A program made the translations under genes and the position numbers. The notes under the pieces are model-generated. The model was given only the letters and a program-made list of their open reading frames with translations, searched no databases and was not told the origin of the DNA. A stretch of DNA of 64,000 bases from Bacillus sp. 2205SS5-2 (GTDB lineage: Bacteria; Bacillota; Bacilli; Bacillales; Bacillaceae_K): assembly GCF_037024155.1 (NCBI RefSeq), contig NZ_JAYKTS010000005.1, forward strand, positions 62,001 through 126,000, written 5' to 3'. Below, one piece after another: positions 44,914 through 53,367 of this stretch; position 1 is the first letter of the stretch; each line of letters begins with the position of its first letter.

Positions 44914-45654
44914 CTAATTTACTTTTGATCCTTGTTCCAAATCCCATAGCTTTTCAAAGAAAGGTTGTCCCTTCACGAGCCGTTCACAAAGGTTTTCATG
45001 TTTTGGACTCCATCCTCCTTTTGTTTCTTCATAAAGGTTCTCCCATATTTGATTGAATGTCATCCCTTGGATACTTTCATAACTCTCAGGAGCCCATTCG
45101 GTATGCCAATAGCGTACCTCTGCGGTATTACTCGACGAGTTTAATTGATCAAGTGCCATAAATAAGAGCTGTTTTAGCTGTCTTTCTTTTCTCGTCAAAC
45201 CATTCATCACTGTTGGTTCTGGAGATAAAATGTGATAGTCTTTTTCATCTGGTTGATAGGAGTAGTTCCTCGCTTCATGACATTCTACCATTTCATAAAC
45301 CAATTGTTCTTGACGCGGAATTAATCGACTTTTTCTGATTGGAACCGTGTAACCAATTGTGTCAATTGCCAGAATCCCAATTCCATCTGTTACCACAAAA
45401 CAATAGTCCAATTGTACTCTCTCATGATTTTTTCGTAAGTAGGCTTTTTGATGGATACTTTTTAACAATTCTGATGGAATCTCAGATAAGTTATTTTCAA
45501 TATAATGGAATAAATTATCCGTTACTTTGATCAAAGGAACTTGATCTAATAACTCGATTACGTCTTCCTTTCTCCATTCATGAAAATGACAGACATTGTA
45601 TCCATTTTCTTCTCCTTCAAACCAATTGACCCATACGTCGTGAAGATATAACAT
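44914..45654 (-). CDS. yjbA: DUF3603 / UPF0736 family protein YjbA
   Basis: 246 residues (B. subtilis YjbA about 249). [20 protein letters not shown] and [18 protein letters not shown] are family-defining; no membrane segment. Unknown cytoplasmic function, reported in B. subtilis as a sporulation-expressed gene. Single gene convergent with trpS. Confidence 0.9.
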   Translation of the reverse strand: MLYLHDVWVNWFEGEENGYNVCHFHEWRKEDVIELLDQVPLIKVTDNLFHYIENNLSEIPSELLKSIHQKAYLRKNHERVQLDYCFVVTDGIGILAIDTIGYTVPIRKSRLIPRQEQLVYEMVECHEARNYSYQPDEKDYHILSPEPTVMNGLTRKERQLKQLLFMALDQLNSSSNTAEVRYWHTEWAPESYESIQGMTFNQIWENLYEETKGGWSPKHENLCERLVKGQPFFEKLWDLEQGSKVN

Positions 45655-45734
45655 TTTAACCCCTCGCTTCAGACCTATTTGTCACTCAGTATAGGCAGAG
45701 TTCGGAAAATTTATTCCTTTACTTTAAGATATTT

Positions 45735-45956
45735 TTAATCCTCTTCTTTTTTCCAATAGGACGGTAAATAAATAGATGTGGTTATTAGTAAAAGTCCTAT
45801 GATGAATAAATAACATTCTACTCTTGCAAACATCAAAACAAAAAATTGTGAAAGGGATAAACCTGTCGTTAATAAATTTAAGTAGATTATCACGCTTACG
45901 CCACCCGATACGGCTAGTCCAAATCCAAGGAGAAGCAAAAATAACCTTAAAACCAT
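45735..45956 (-). CDS. Small membrane protein, unknown
   Basis: 73 residues with two long hydrophobic segments (residues 3-30, 36-63) and a charged tail (YWKKEED). ATG at 45956 has GGAGA 5 nt upstream. It overlaps another frame on the same strand that has no ribosome site. Upstream of yjbA on the same strand. I do not recognise a family. Confidence 0.72.
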   Translation of the reverse strand: MVLRLFLLLLGFGLAVSGGVSVIIYLNLLTTGLSLSQFFVLMFARVECYLFIIGLLLITTSIYLPSYWKKEED

Positions 45957-46096
45957 CGCCGTCTCCTTTCATTATCAAAATAGAAACTCGTCCATTTTAT
46001 TGACCAGTCTATGCGATGAATTGTAAAGATATGCTCTTTAATGAATGTCCTCTCAAACATTGATACTTTTAAGTATTCTAAGGCTGTTTAAAAGAA

Positions 46097-46140
46097 CAAA
46101 CGTTTATCCATTTCACTGTAAGAATATTGATAAACGTTTG
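46097..46140 (-). terminator. Possible terminator of yjaZ
   Basis: CAAACGTTTATC (46097-46108) / GATAAACGTTTG (46129-46140), perfect 12-bp stem but with a 20-nt loop; the minus strand continues TTCTTTTAAAC. An AGGCTGTTT remnant of the mobile repeat lies just left at 46081. Confidence 0.5.
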
Positions 46141-46198
46141 CTCACTCCTATATTCATCTCCTGATTGGAACTAATCTCATCGTTTCTGCATATTCACA

Positions 46199-46957
46199 CT
46201 ATTCATTTTCTTGTAAAATAAATGTTTCTGAAGATTTCATTAACATCTTTTTAGTTGAATCTTCATGCTTTTTTAGCCACTCTTGTATAAGAAAATAGCC
46301 GACTGCATACCCCATCATAGAAGGAGAAAACCCTTTACCATATAAGATATGTTCATGACGTCTTACTCCCTTTTCTACTTCAAGATTAGGTAAAATAGAT
46401 GCTTTCCACATTTTTTTTAATTGGTCGCTATCATATCTGTTGCACCAATCTGCCACATACTCCTTCCCGCAATACTCTTTAACAGCCTGCTCTGCCAAAC
46501 CCTCAAACACTATTGAGTCTAACAAGTTAAATTTTTTCTTTTTTTTCAATAGTTCGTTCATCCTCACACAGTGATGATATTCATGAATAAAGAGTGCTTC
46601 TAATTTTTTGTCCGTTACTCCTGTGGTTAAAAACAAAAAAATTTTATCTTTAAATGACACCCCAGACATGGCGCCTTCACTTCCTTGGTCCATCGGAAGA
46701 ATGTATATGGGAACGTCCGGACCGCTCCACAATTTTCTGTATTTAATTTCAAACCTTCTAACCTTTTGCCAATATCTCTTTTCCTGAAATTCTTGAACAA
46801 TCGTTTCAAAATCTAATTTTCTTCTATAAATACCAAATTGTTTCAAGTATTTGGACAAATGCTCAGACTCTTTCTGACTGAATTTTAAGGATTTCAATAA
46901 ATCAACCAAATTCCCACCATTCTTGAGTAACGCAGAATGGGTTGCTACTACCGCCAA
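46199..46957 (-). CDS. yjaZ: YjaZ family putative zinc protease (DUF2268)
   Basis: 252 residues from a TTG at 46957 that has GGAGG 8 nt upstream; a TTG five codons earlier is possible. DUF2268 metalloprotease domain: ALFIHEYHHCVRMNELL carries the HExxH-like zinc site (HEYHH) and SIVFEGLAEQAVKEYCG the third ligand region. LWSGPDVPIYILP is the family N-terminal mark. Follows fabF in the order seen in B. subtilis. The N-terminal ~35 residues look unlike other YjaZ proteins, and a short frame overlaps it upstream, so a start-region rearrangement is possible. Confidence 0.82.
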   Translation of the reverse strand: MAVVATHSALLKNGGNLVDLLKSLKFSQKESEHLSKYLKQFGIYRRKLDFETIVQEFQEKRYWQKVRRFEIKYRKLWSGPDVPIYILPMDQGSEGAMSGVSFKDKIFLFLTTGVTDKKLEALFIHEYHHCVRMNELLKKKKKFNLLDSIVFEGLAEQAVKEYCGKEYVADWCNRYDSDQLKKMWKASILPNLEVEKGVRRHEHILYGKGFSPSMMGYAVGYFLIQEWLKKHEDSTKKMLMKSSETFILQENE

Positions 46958-47073
46958 TAACAGTCCCTCCAATCCTTCTTTTTCACATCATATGTAGAAT
47001 TAAGATAAAAGGGTCGTTGTTTTTCAACACTGCTTAGCAAATAAGGAATATGAGTGTCTTTATTACCGCCCAT
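46948..47073 (-). CDS. Short frame overlapping the yjaZ start
   Basis: 41 residues (MGGNKDTHIPYLLSSVEKQ...) with GAGAGG before the ATG. It ends 10 bp inside yjaZ in another frame. Either a small coupled gene or the original 5' part of yjaZ separated by a frameshift near 46972. A mobile repeat starts 31 bp upstream. No family recognised. Confidence 0.35.
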   Translation of the reverse strand: MGGNKDTHIPYLLSSVEKQRPFYLNSTYDVKKKDWRDCYWR

Positions 47074-47103
47074 CTTATCCTCTCTAACTGCTTTTTTATC
47101 AAC

Positions 47104-47262
47104 GTCTCTTTTCTCACACTTTGTTGCTGTAGCATACAAAAAGGATGGAAACAGTCTTTTCTTTCTTTATTTCGGGTTAAAAATGATGCGAAAAGATGCC
47201 CTCAATTCTTCATCACGAATTGAGGGCTAATTCGAAAAGCCATAATCTCTGCGAACACAGCC
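47104..47262 (+). mobile_element. MITE-like mobile repeat, subtype C, perhaps nested in an A copy
   Basis: About 159 bp; interior (GTAGCATACAAAAAGGATGG, ATCACGAATTGAGGGC) matches 24408-24570. Ends GTCTCTTTTCTCACAC and GCGAACACAGCC. Flanks TTTATCAA and ATTATCTA agree 6 of 8. Directly followed by the right part of a subtype A copy. Confidence 0.8.
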
Positions 47263-47269
47263 ATTATCT

Positions 47270-47384
47270 ATGATTTAGTTTTGTTTCTGGCATCATTACG
47301 TCTGTTTTTTATGAAAATCAACAATGAAGGGGAGGATGTAGTCAATAATCAGATGAAATAGCCAATATGTATACGAAAAAAGCC
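47270..47384 (-). mobile_element. Partial MITE-like repeat, subtype A
   Basis: TTTTGTTTCTGGCATCATTACGTC through GTATACGAAAAAAGCC; this is the outer-end half of subtype A. The other half is missing or lies beyond the subtype C copy on its left, which would then have inserted into it. Confidence 0.75.
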
Positions 47385-47529
47385 TATCCAAAGAACTATT
47401 TTCTAAAATATTGTGGTTTTCAAATAATATAGCAAAGGGTTATGGGATTTTATGTTTTATTTAGATAAAGTGTTGGTCAACTCAGAATCGATAGTTGTAG
47501 AAGAATACCTTCCTTCTCTTGAAGTGTGA

Positions 47530-47560
47530 AAGGAACCTTCCGTAAAACAGAAGGTTCCTT
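47530..47560 (-). terminator. Terminator downstream of the frameshifted gene
   Basis: AAGGAACCTTC (47530-47540) / GAAGGTTCCTT (47550-47560), 9-nt loop; minus strand continues TCACACTTC, so the T-run is weak. Confidence 0.6.
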
Positions 47561-47573
47561 ATTTACAGTTTAA

Positions 47574-48091
47574 TTAACTATTTTTATTTGCTTTTATAGG
47601 TTTCTGAAAAAGCTCCCTTATCTCTGCCATAGATAAAAAGGACAAATTAGCTCCAATTCCATCAGGGTCTTCAATCCTCACTAAATTAATATACTTTTTT
47701 AGAGAAAAAATTTTTTCAGCTTCAGTAGCATTTTCTTTTTTCACAGATAGTTCTATTCTGTATCTTTTAGAGGTGTCTGGTCTGTCAATAACAACGGTTT
47801 CTACCTTTCCTTTATCATTCACTATGACTGTGGTATTAGTAACTTTCTCTGTTTGAGGCTCAACCCGATATTCTTGGATTTTGCCTAAGCGCTGATTTTC
47901 TGAATATGGTCGAATAGAGACTTCCAACTCAGTTTCAGGGGGGGGAGAGTGGTTTCACTCCGTATTATTAAGTTTACTCGCTTTATATAAACTTTGGCCT
48001 CTAACTTATAATCTAATTTAGGTATCTCATTAAAATCTTCAAAAAGGATGACTCTGCATCCCCCTAAATATATTGAATATTCAATTATATT
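47574..48091 (-). pseudogene. Frameshifted gene of unknown function, no recognisable start
   Basis: Two frames join at a run of eight C (minus strand, 47938-47945). Upstream frame: YLGGCRVILFEDFNEIPKLD... to RSETTLPP; downstream frame: PETELEVSIRPYSENQRLGK... to KPIKANKNS. Both halves read like continuous soluble protein, and a ninth C would restore one frame of about 170 codons. No ATG/GTG/TTG with a ribosome site is seen at the 5' end, and a stop precedes it at 48092, so it is probably also truncated. A 117-residue protein starting at a TTG at 47924 would be the shortest reading. No domain recognised. Confidence 0.65.
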
Positions 48092-48225
48092 TTAGCGTAG
48101 AATTCCTCTTCTTACCTTTTTAAATACATTTAAAGCGGTTTATCCCTCCAGTAAAAGGGCTTTAAAGACATACAACTATAAAATTGTTCCGAAATACAAT
48201 TTTGTTATAGCGAAATTGTTTATCT

Positions 48226-48592
48226 ATGTACAAGGCTCTTTTCGTATACATTGTTGCTCTTGACACAAAGAAAAAACAGGCAGTAGGGTTTTTTCGATTG
48301 ATTTCTTCTTTTTTATCTAGAAATGAAGAATTTTTCATTAGGAAAGGCTATTTTCGCAAAGTTTGTTGCTTTTCGAACCAGTCTGTAAACGGTGATATAG
48401 CTTTGTTTCGGGCATCATTTCGTCTATTTTTGATGGAAATCCACAGTGAAATGGGCGATTTAATCAAAAATCAGATGAAATAGCCACAATGTATACGAAA
48501 AGAGCCTTAGGAAAAGAGCACGAAATCATATAAGTCAAGACATTCCTTTTTATTCGAAAAGCCACAATATTTGCGAAAACAGCCATGTATAA
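48226..48592 (+). mobile_element. MITE-like mobile repeat, subtype B, carrying a nested subtype A copy
   Basis: Outer element 48234-48584, 182 bp once the insert is removed. Ends GGCTCTTTTCGTATACATTG and GCGAAAACAGCC. Flanked by ATGTACAA (48226-48233) and ATGTATAA (48585-48592), 7 of 8 identical, so an old target duplication. Interrupted at 48345/48346 by the next feature. It fills most of the 48092-48608 gap. Confidence 0.93.
48338..48514 (-). mobile_element. Nested MITE-like repeat, subtype A, exact target duplication
   Basis: Element 48346-48506 (161 bp) flanked by TTAGGAAA at 48338-48345 and 48507-48514. The uninterrupted site (TTTTCATTAGGAAAAGAGCA) exists in the subtype B copy near 8430-8450, which proves insertion with an 8-bp duplication. 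Ends GGCTATTTTCGCAAAG and ATACGAAAAGAGCC. Confidence 0.96.
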
Positions 48593-48608
48593 AGTAATTC
48601 TACCTCAG

Positions 48609-49195
48609 CTACCAAAAGTTTATTTTAGGCAACTCTAAGTTCACCAATGGTTGTATAATTTGATTTTCTGCAACATTCCAATTGAAGCGAAGTAATTTGC
48701 TCCCCATACGGCAAGTTCTTGTTAAGCTGGAGAAAATGAAATCAATATAGATATTTGTCGATCCATCGTTTTCTACCCGTTCAAACCAACCTAACCACTG
48801 TTTAAGCTGTTTGTGGTTACTGTTAACGTGCTGAATATGATATACGTGTTTTTATGCACATAAATACCCTTACTTGGGTTTATTGTCTCGTGAGGGAATT
48901 TCTTATTAATCGCTGTATCTTATCTTTACATAAAATAATAGTCCTATCGTTGAATGTCTTGTGCATTCCTTACATTTATTACGTTCTCTACCACGGTAAT
49001 ACCCTTGTCGGACTACCGCTGTTGAACCAGAATGAACGCACCACTGTCCTTCGCAAAACAGGTTTCTCGAAGGTTTGAAATTAGTTTAGCCATATCAGAA
49101 CTGTTGCCAATTTTATCTCGTTCTATCGCTTGTAAAAACATTTCCTTTTCGTCATCGGGTAAATCAAAGTAAGTTTGATACACCTCTTTCCACAT
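48609..49195 (-). pseudogene. Decayed IS1595-family (ISXO2-like) transposase
   Basis: Three blocks in different frames. 49195 down: MWKEVYQTYFDLPDDEKEMF and a helical head. Then around 48920-49050: a zinc-ribbon-like stretch (CVHSGSTAVVRQGYYRGRER, then NKCKECTRHST) as in the N-terminal zinc-binding domain of ISXO2-type transposases, one Cys replaced by Ser. Then 48609-48850: HIQHVNSNHKQLKQWLGWFE, the conserved C-terminal end. The catalytic middle is deleted. An end resembling the mobile-repeat inverted repeats lies at 49232-49259. Certainly non-functional. Confidence 0.85.
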
Positions 49196-49231
49196 TTGGG
49201 AACCATTATATCTATAACAAAGGAACCGGGA

Positions 49232-49259
49232 GATATCCACAATATTTACGAAAACAGAC
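49232..49259 (-). repeat. Terminal inverted repeat of the IS1595-type relic
   Basis: On the minus strand GTCTGTTTTCGTAAATATTG, equal to the family end GGCTGTTTTCGCAAAGTTTG at about three quarters of positions. It lies some 40-65 bp in front of the transposase start, where an IS end should be. Confidence 0.7.
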
Positions 49260-49268
49260 CAAAAAAAG

Positions 49269-49294
49269 AAAGAGTGCGTCATAGACTACACTCT
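49269..49294 (-). terminator. Terminator of the fabHA-fabF operon
   Basis: AAGAGTG (49269-49275) / CACTCTT (49288-49294) with an internal loop; minus strand continues TCTTTTTTTGG. About 17 bp past the fabF stop. Confidence 0.65.
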
Positions 49295-49310
49295 TCCGTC
49301 ACTTCTACAT

Positions 49311-50552
49311 TTAGTTTTCAAATCGTTTAAAGACTATTGTCGCATTATGACCACCAAAGCCTAATGAGTTGCTCATAGCTGCTTTAATGTCTTGTTTCCT
49401 CGCTTGATTGGGTACGTAATCGAGGTCACACTCCGGATCTGGAGTTTCATAATTCATGGTTGGAGGTAAAATCCCTTCTTTTAACGCTAAGACGGTAAAA
49501 ATGGCCTCAACACCACCTGCTGCACCGAGCAAATGACCAGTCATAGACTTTGTTGAACTTACCGCAAGATTATAGGCATGTTCTCCAAAAACAGATTTAA
49601 TGGCCATTGTTTCAAATTTATCATTATAGTCCGTACTGGTTCCATGTGCATTAATGTAATCAATATCTGTTGGAACGAGCCCACCATCTTCTATTGCAAT
49701 CTTCATGGCCCGTGCACCACCTTCCCCTTCTGGAGCAGGAGAAGTGATATGATATGCGTCTCCAGTTGAGCCATATCCAACGATTTCTGCTAAGATATTC
49801 GCTCCTCGAGCAAGTGCATGCTCCAACTCTTCAAGAATAACAACTCCAGCTCCTTCGCCCATTACGAAGCCATCACGATTAGCATCGAACGGCCGGCTCG
49901 CTTTTTTAGGATCTGGATTCGTAGATAAGGCGGTATTTGAGCTAAATCCTGCCATTGACATCATAGTTATAGGGGCTTCTGCTCCTCCTGAAACCATAAC
50001 ATCTGCATCACCTCTTTGAATGACCTTGAAGGCGTCTCCAATAGAGTTCGTACCTGTTGCACAAGCAGTAACTGTGCATGAATTCATTCCTTTTGCTCCA
50101 AGTGAAATCGATACTTGACCAGCTGCCATATCCGGTATCATCATCGGAACGAAAAAAGGACTAACTCGACGATATCCTCGTTTTTGAAAAACTTCAAATT
50201 GTTTTTCAAACGTTTCCATCCCTCCAATTCCTGAGCCAATCCACACCCCCACTCGATGGGCATTCTCTTCACTTATTGTTAAGTTAGCATCTTGCACGGC
50301 CATTAATGATGCTGCTACAGCGTATTGTGTAAAACGATCCATTTTCCTAGCATCTTTTCGATCCAACCAGTTTTCAGTATTAAATTCTTTTACTTCTCCA
50401 ACTACTTTTGCCGGAAATTCATCAGGATTTAATCGGGTCATCACGTCGATCCCAGATTTTCCGTCTTTTATGTTTTCCCAAGTTGTTTCAATATTATTGC
50501 CCATAGGTGTAACAGCACCTACACCTGTTACTACTACTCGCTTTTTTTCCAT
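49311..50552 (-). CDS. fabF: 3-oxoacyl-ACP synthase II FabF
   Basis: 413 residues from the ATG at 50552, identical in length to B. subtilis FabF. Elongating condensing enzyme of fatty-acid synthesis. Catalytic triad in [14 protein letters not shown] (Cys), [11 protein letters not shown] (His) and [15 protein letters not shown] (His), with [12 protein letters not shown] at the end. Further in-frame ATGs upstream overlap the ribosome site AAGGGG. Cotranscribed with fabHA; target of cerulenin and platensimycin in the family. Confidence 0.96.
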   Translation of the reverse strand: MEKKRVVVTGVGAVTPMGNNIETTWENIKDGKSGIDVMTRLNPDEFPAKVVGEVKEFNTENWLDRKDARKMDRFTQYAVAASLMAVQDANLTISEENAHRVGVWIGSGIGGMETFEKQFEVFQKRGYRRVSPFFVPMMIPDMAAGQVSISLGAKGMNSCTVTACATGTNSIGDAFKVIQRGDADVMVSGGAEAPITMMSMAGFSSNTALSTNPDPKKASRPFDANRDGFVMGEGAGVVILEELEHALARGANILAEIVGYGSTGDAYHITSPAPEGEGGARAMKIAIEDGGLVPTDIDYINAHGTSTDYNDKFETMAIKSVFGEHAYNLAVSSTKSMTGHLLGAAGGVEAIFTVLALKEGILPPTMNYETPDPECDLDYVPNQARKQDIKAAMSNSLGFGGHNATIVFKRFEN

Positions 50553-50619
50553 CATTATCTTCTTCATCCCCTTAATCATTTTGAGATCCATTCTATTTAT
50601 AATTCCCAGCTTTGTTTAC

Positions 50620-51555
50620 TTATTTACCCCATCTCATTACTATGGCTCCCCAAGTAAGGCCGCCACCAAATCCAACCATGACTAGTATATCATCTTCTTT
50701 TATTCTCCCTGCTTCTAATTCATCTACCATAGAAATCGGAATGGAAGCAGCTGATGTATTTCCGTATTTGTGTACAGTCTTAGACATTTTCTCTTCTGGT
50801 AGTTCCAGACGTTGACGAGCAGATTCCATGATGCGGATATTCGCTTGGTGTGGAATTAAAAAGTCCACATCTTCTTTCGTTAGTCCGGCTTTATTTAGCA
50901 CAGAAACACTAGACTCACCCATTTGGCGTACGGCAAATTTAAATACCTCACGTCCGTTCATATGAATAAAGTCTTTTTCTTGATATAAGTATTTTCCTCC
51001 TGACCCATCTGAGCCAAGCTCGAAGGCCAATATTCCTCTATTTTTCGAAACCGGGCCAATAACTGCTGCACCAGCACCATCACCGAATAAAACAGCCGTA
51101 TTTCTATCCGACCAGTCCGTGATTTTAGATAATTTTTCAACCCCTACAATTAAGATATGTTTATAAGCGTTATTTTCAATATACTGTTTCGCTGTTACCA
51201 TCGCATACATAAAACCAGCGCACGCTGCACTCACATCCATTGCAGCCGCGTTTTTTGCTCCTAACTTATCTTGCAGCATACAAGCTACTGTAGGGAATGG
51301 TTGATCTGGTGTAACTGTTGCAACAAGAATTAAATCAATATCCTCTGGTTGAAGTTGAGCATCCTCTAATGCTTTCAAGGCTGCCTCATATGCTAAATCT
51401 GATGTTTCCATTGAATCTGGAGCTATTCTGCGTTCTTCTATTCCTGTTCTTGTTCGAATCCACTCGTCTGATGTATCAATTTTTTTTTCTAAATCGAAAT
51501 TTGTGACGATGTTTTCAGGAACGTATTTTCCAATTCCTATAATTCCAGCATTCAT
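50620..51555 (-). CDS. fabHA: 3-oxoacyl-ACP synthase III FabHA
   Basis: 311 residues. Starts chains by condensing acyl-CoA with malonyl-ACP; in Bacillus it prefers branched primers. Active-site Cys in [13 protein letters not shown], His in [11 protein letters not shown] and Asn in [15 protein letters not shown] at 51555 ([14 protein letters not shown]) has GAAAGGAG upstream. A FapR-like site lies about 85-100 bp upstream of the start. Gene pair fabHA-fabF as in B. subtilis. Confidence 0.96.
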   Translation of the reverse strand: MNAGIIGIGKYVPENIVTNFDLEKKIDTSDEWIRTRTGIEERRIAPDSMETSDLAYEAALKALEDAQLQPEDIDLILVATVTPDQPFPTVACMLQDKLGAKNAAAMDVSAACAGFMYAMVTAKQYIENNAYKHILIVGVEKLSKITDWSDRNTAVLFGDGAGAAVIGPVSKNRGILAFELGSDGSGGKYLYQEKDFIHMNGREVFKFAVRQMGESSVSVLNKAGLTKEDVDFLIPHQANIRIMESARQRLELPEEKMSKTVHKYGNTSAASIPISMVDELEAGRIKEDDILVMVGFGGGLTWGAIVMRWGK

Positions 51556-51637
51556 CTTCAAATCTCCTTTCACCTCTTAGGTATCTTTCACATCTCCAAA
51601 AGCGAAATATTATATTATCTGTTTATTATATTTAATA

Positions 51638-51654
51638 TTATGACTTGGTGCTAA
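51638..51654 (-). promoter_or_regulatory. FapR-like operator upstream of fabHA
   Basis: Minus strand TTAGCACCAAGTCATAA, sharing AAAATTAGCAC with the fabI site at 14896-14912. A TATAAT follows about 8 bp downstream (51624-51629), so the site overlaps the promoter as expected for FapR. Confidence 0.78.
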
Positions 51655-51724
51655 TTTTAACGAAAAAAAACTAATTTGGCAACTAATACTGTCCGTTTCA
51701 ATAGAATTCACATCTTCTATAAAC

Positions 51725-51840
51725 GCTGTTTTCTCAAAGATAGTAGCTTTTAGCAGGAGTATATACTCCGTTAAAAAGATAGATTTCAGGGCATCTCTTC
51801 GTTTTCTTTAGTCTGAATAGAGATGTAAATTAACTAACCA
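51725..51840 (-). repeat. Strongly decayed mobile-repeat relic
   Basis: GCTGTTTTCTCAAAGATAGT and, further on, GGGCATCTCTTCGTTTTC resemble subtype A read from its GCGAAAACAGCC end. The far end is not identifiable. It is the only recognisable content of the 51655-52010 gap. Confidence 0.4.
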
Positions 51841-52013
51841 TTCAAGATAACCTTTTTACACGAAGATGACCAAAAACACCGAACAAAAACATAGAACAGT
51901 ACAATTCTTCTAAAGAACATACCTTGTCCTATTTATTAATAATCCATTTATTCATGGATTCTGCTAAAAAATTGCTCTCATTAATTTAAACCGAAAAAGA
52001 TATCCTAATTAAG

Positions 52014-52057
52014 AAAAAAGCCAAAATTCCCAATTAAAGTAGAATTTCGGCTTTTTT
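52014..52057 (-). terminator. Terminator of the med-comZ operon
   Basis: AAAAAAGCCAAAATTC (52014-52029) pairs with GAATTTCGGCTTTTTT (52042-52057) with one mismatch; minus strand continues TTAATT. About 50 bp past comZ. Confidence 0.8.
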
Positions 52058-52104
52058 TCCTATAAAAACAATGTTAGAACCGTCACATTTGGTAAACGTT
52101 GTTG

Positions 52105-52296
52105 TTATTTCTGCTCATTTTTTGCATCTTGAATTCCTAGTTCGTACGCTTCTGACATTACTTGAGTAAAGAGCGTCATAAACGGTTGAAGCATGTCCAT
52201 GGTTACATCAATACCCGCTTCTTCTAATTGATCTTTTGCTTGTGGAAAGTACTTCATGGCAATTTGCATAAATTGCATGCTTTTATCTTGATTCAT
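52105..52296 (-). CDS. comZ: ComG operon repressor ComZ
   Basis: 63 residues, the same length as B. subtilis ComZ, a small helical protein that negatively affects transcription of the comG competence operon. QFMQIAMKYFPQAKDQLEEAGIDV with a leucine-zipper-like helix is characteristic. Overlaps med by 4 bp (ATGA), so coupled. Confidence 0.93.
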   Translation of the reverse strand: MNQDKSMQFMQIAMKYFPQAKDQLEEAGIDVTMDMLQPFMTLFTQVMSEAYELGIQDAKNEQK

Positions 52297-53264
52297 GACT
52301 GGACCTCCTGATATTCAGGTAAAACACCTGATTTTTTATATTCTTCAACATATGATCTGATTTTTTCTTGAAACTCCTCATCGACATTTGAACTAAATCG
52401 CCCCAGTGAAATAACATCATCTTGAAAATCAAAATATAAATCCCCTGATTCAAGCTTACCTTGAATGAATTGATCTGCTACCACTTCGTATAGCCTGTCC
52501 ACATGCTGAACAGTGCTCGTTAATACCGTATTTTCTCCTAAGTCTGATTGATCAGAAACATACCCAATCGCAAACAAGCCATTTTCTTTTAATGTTTCAA
52601 TCACAGAGATATTGTACCCATCTCCAGCTGGATACAATACATCTACCTTTTGACTCATTAATTCTGTTAAGAAATCATGAGCTTTTTCTTTATCGTCCCA
52701 ATCCTCTGTAAACCGAACAAATACTTGGGCTTCAGGGTTTTGGAATTGCACTCCTTCAATAAATCCATTGACTTCAGGCTGCCAATCAAAGGCAGCAATA
52801 ATACCCACCGAACCGGTATTGGACATATGTGCTGCTGTCATTCCACCGAAGTACCCCATAGCATATGATTCGAAAGATAAGCTTGTAGTGTTCTCTAACT
52901 TCGAATGACTATTAAAACTTACAAAATGAATATGGGGATACTCTAATCCTATTTTATTGAAATATTCACCATATTCACTTCCATGGCCAAAGATCAGGTT
53001 AACTCCTTGTTCATCAAATCTCATTATGGCATTTAAAGTTGCAGCCTCTGAGTTCATTTCTTCTTCATAGTAGACCTCAATGTCATGCTGAGACTGAATT
53101 TTTAATAGGCCTTTATAGCCTTTCGTGCCCCATACTTGATCACTAATTGTTTCCGGCACTAATAATCCTACTTTGTTTATTTCTTCACTATCCTGTTCTG
53201 GTGAACAAGCTGAAAGAATCGCAATAAATATTATGAGGAATAAAAATAGAAAACCCTTGTTCAC
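52293..53264 (-). CDS. med: Positive regulator of comK, Med (BMP-type lipoprotein)
   Basis: 323 residues. Lipoprotein signal (FIAILSAC, Cys about 20) and a periplasmic-binding-protein-like domain of the BMP/PnrA family: GLLVPETISDQVWGTKGYKG, VNLIFGHGSEYGEYF, GYFGGMTAAHMSNTGSVGIIAAFDWQ. B. subtilis Med promotes competence through comK. GTG start with AGGAG upstream. First gene of med-comZ. Confidence 0.92.
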   Translation of the reverse strand: MNKGFLFLFLIIFIAILSACSPEQDSEEINKVGLLVPETISDQVWGTKGYKGLLKIQSQHDIEVYYEEEMNSEAATLNAIMRFDEQGVNLIFGHGSEYGEYFNKIGLEYPHIHFVSFNSHSKLENTTSLSFESYAMGYFGGMTAAHMSNTGSVGIIAAFDWQPEVNGFIEGVQFQNPEAQVFVRFTEDWDDKEKAHDFLTELMSQKVDVLYPAGDGYNISVIETLKENGLFAIGYVSDQSDLGENTVLTSTVQHVDRLYEVVADQFIQGKLESGDLYFDFQDDVISLGRFSSNVDEEFQEKIRSYVEEYKKSGVLPEYQEVQS

Positions 53265-53367
53265 AAAACGTGCAACTCCTTTACTACCCTAGGATGTTTA
53301 GTACCTTTGTCTCTTTCATTCTACATTTCTACTATTCTAATGAAAAGATTTTTTTGTTACTTTGTAC

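Noticed and set aside
48226-48483. 85-codon frame through the nested repeats, and a similar 80-codon frame at 13819-14061
   Set aside because: Both share LFRASFRLFLME only because both run through subtype A mobile repeats; no ribosome sites, and other copies break the frame.
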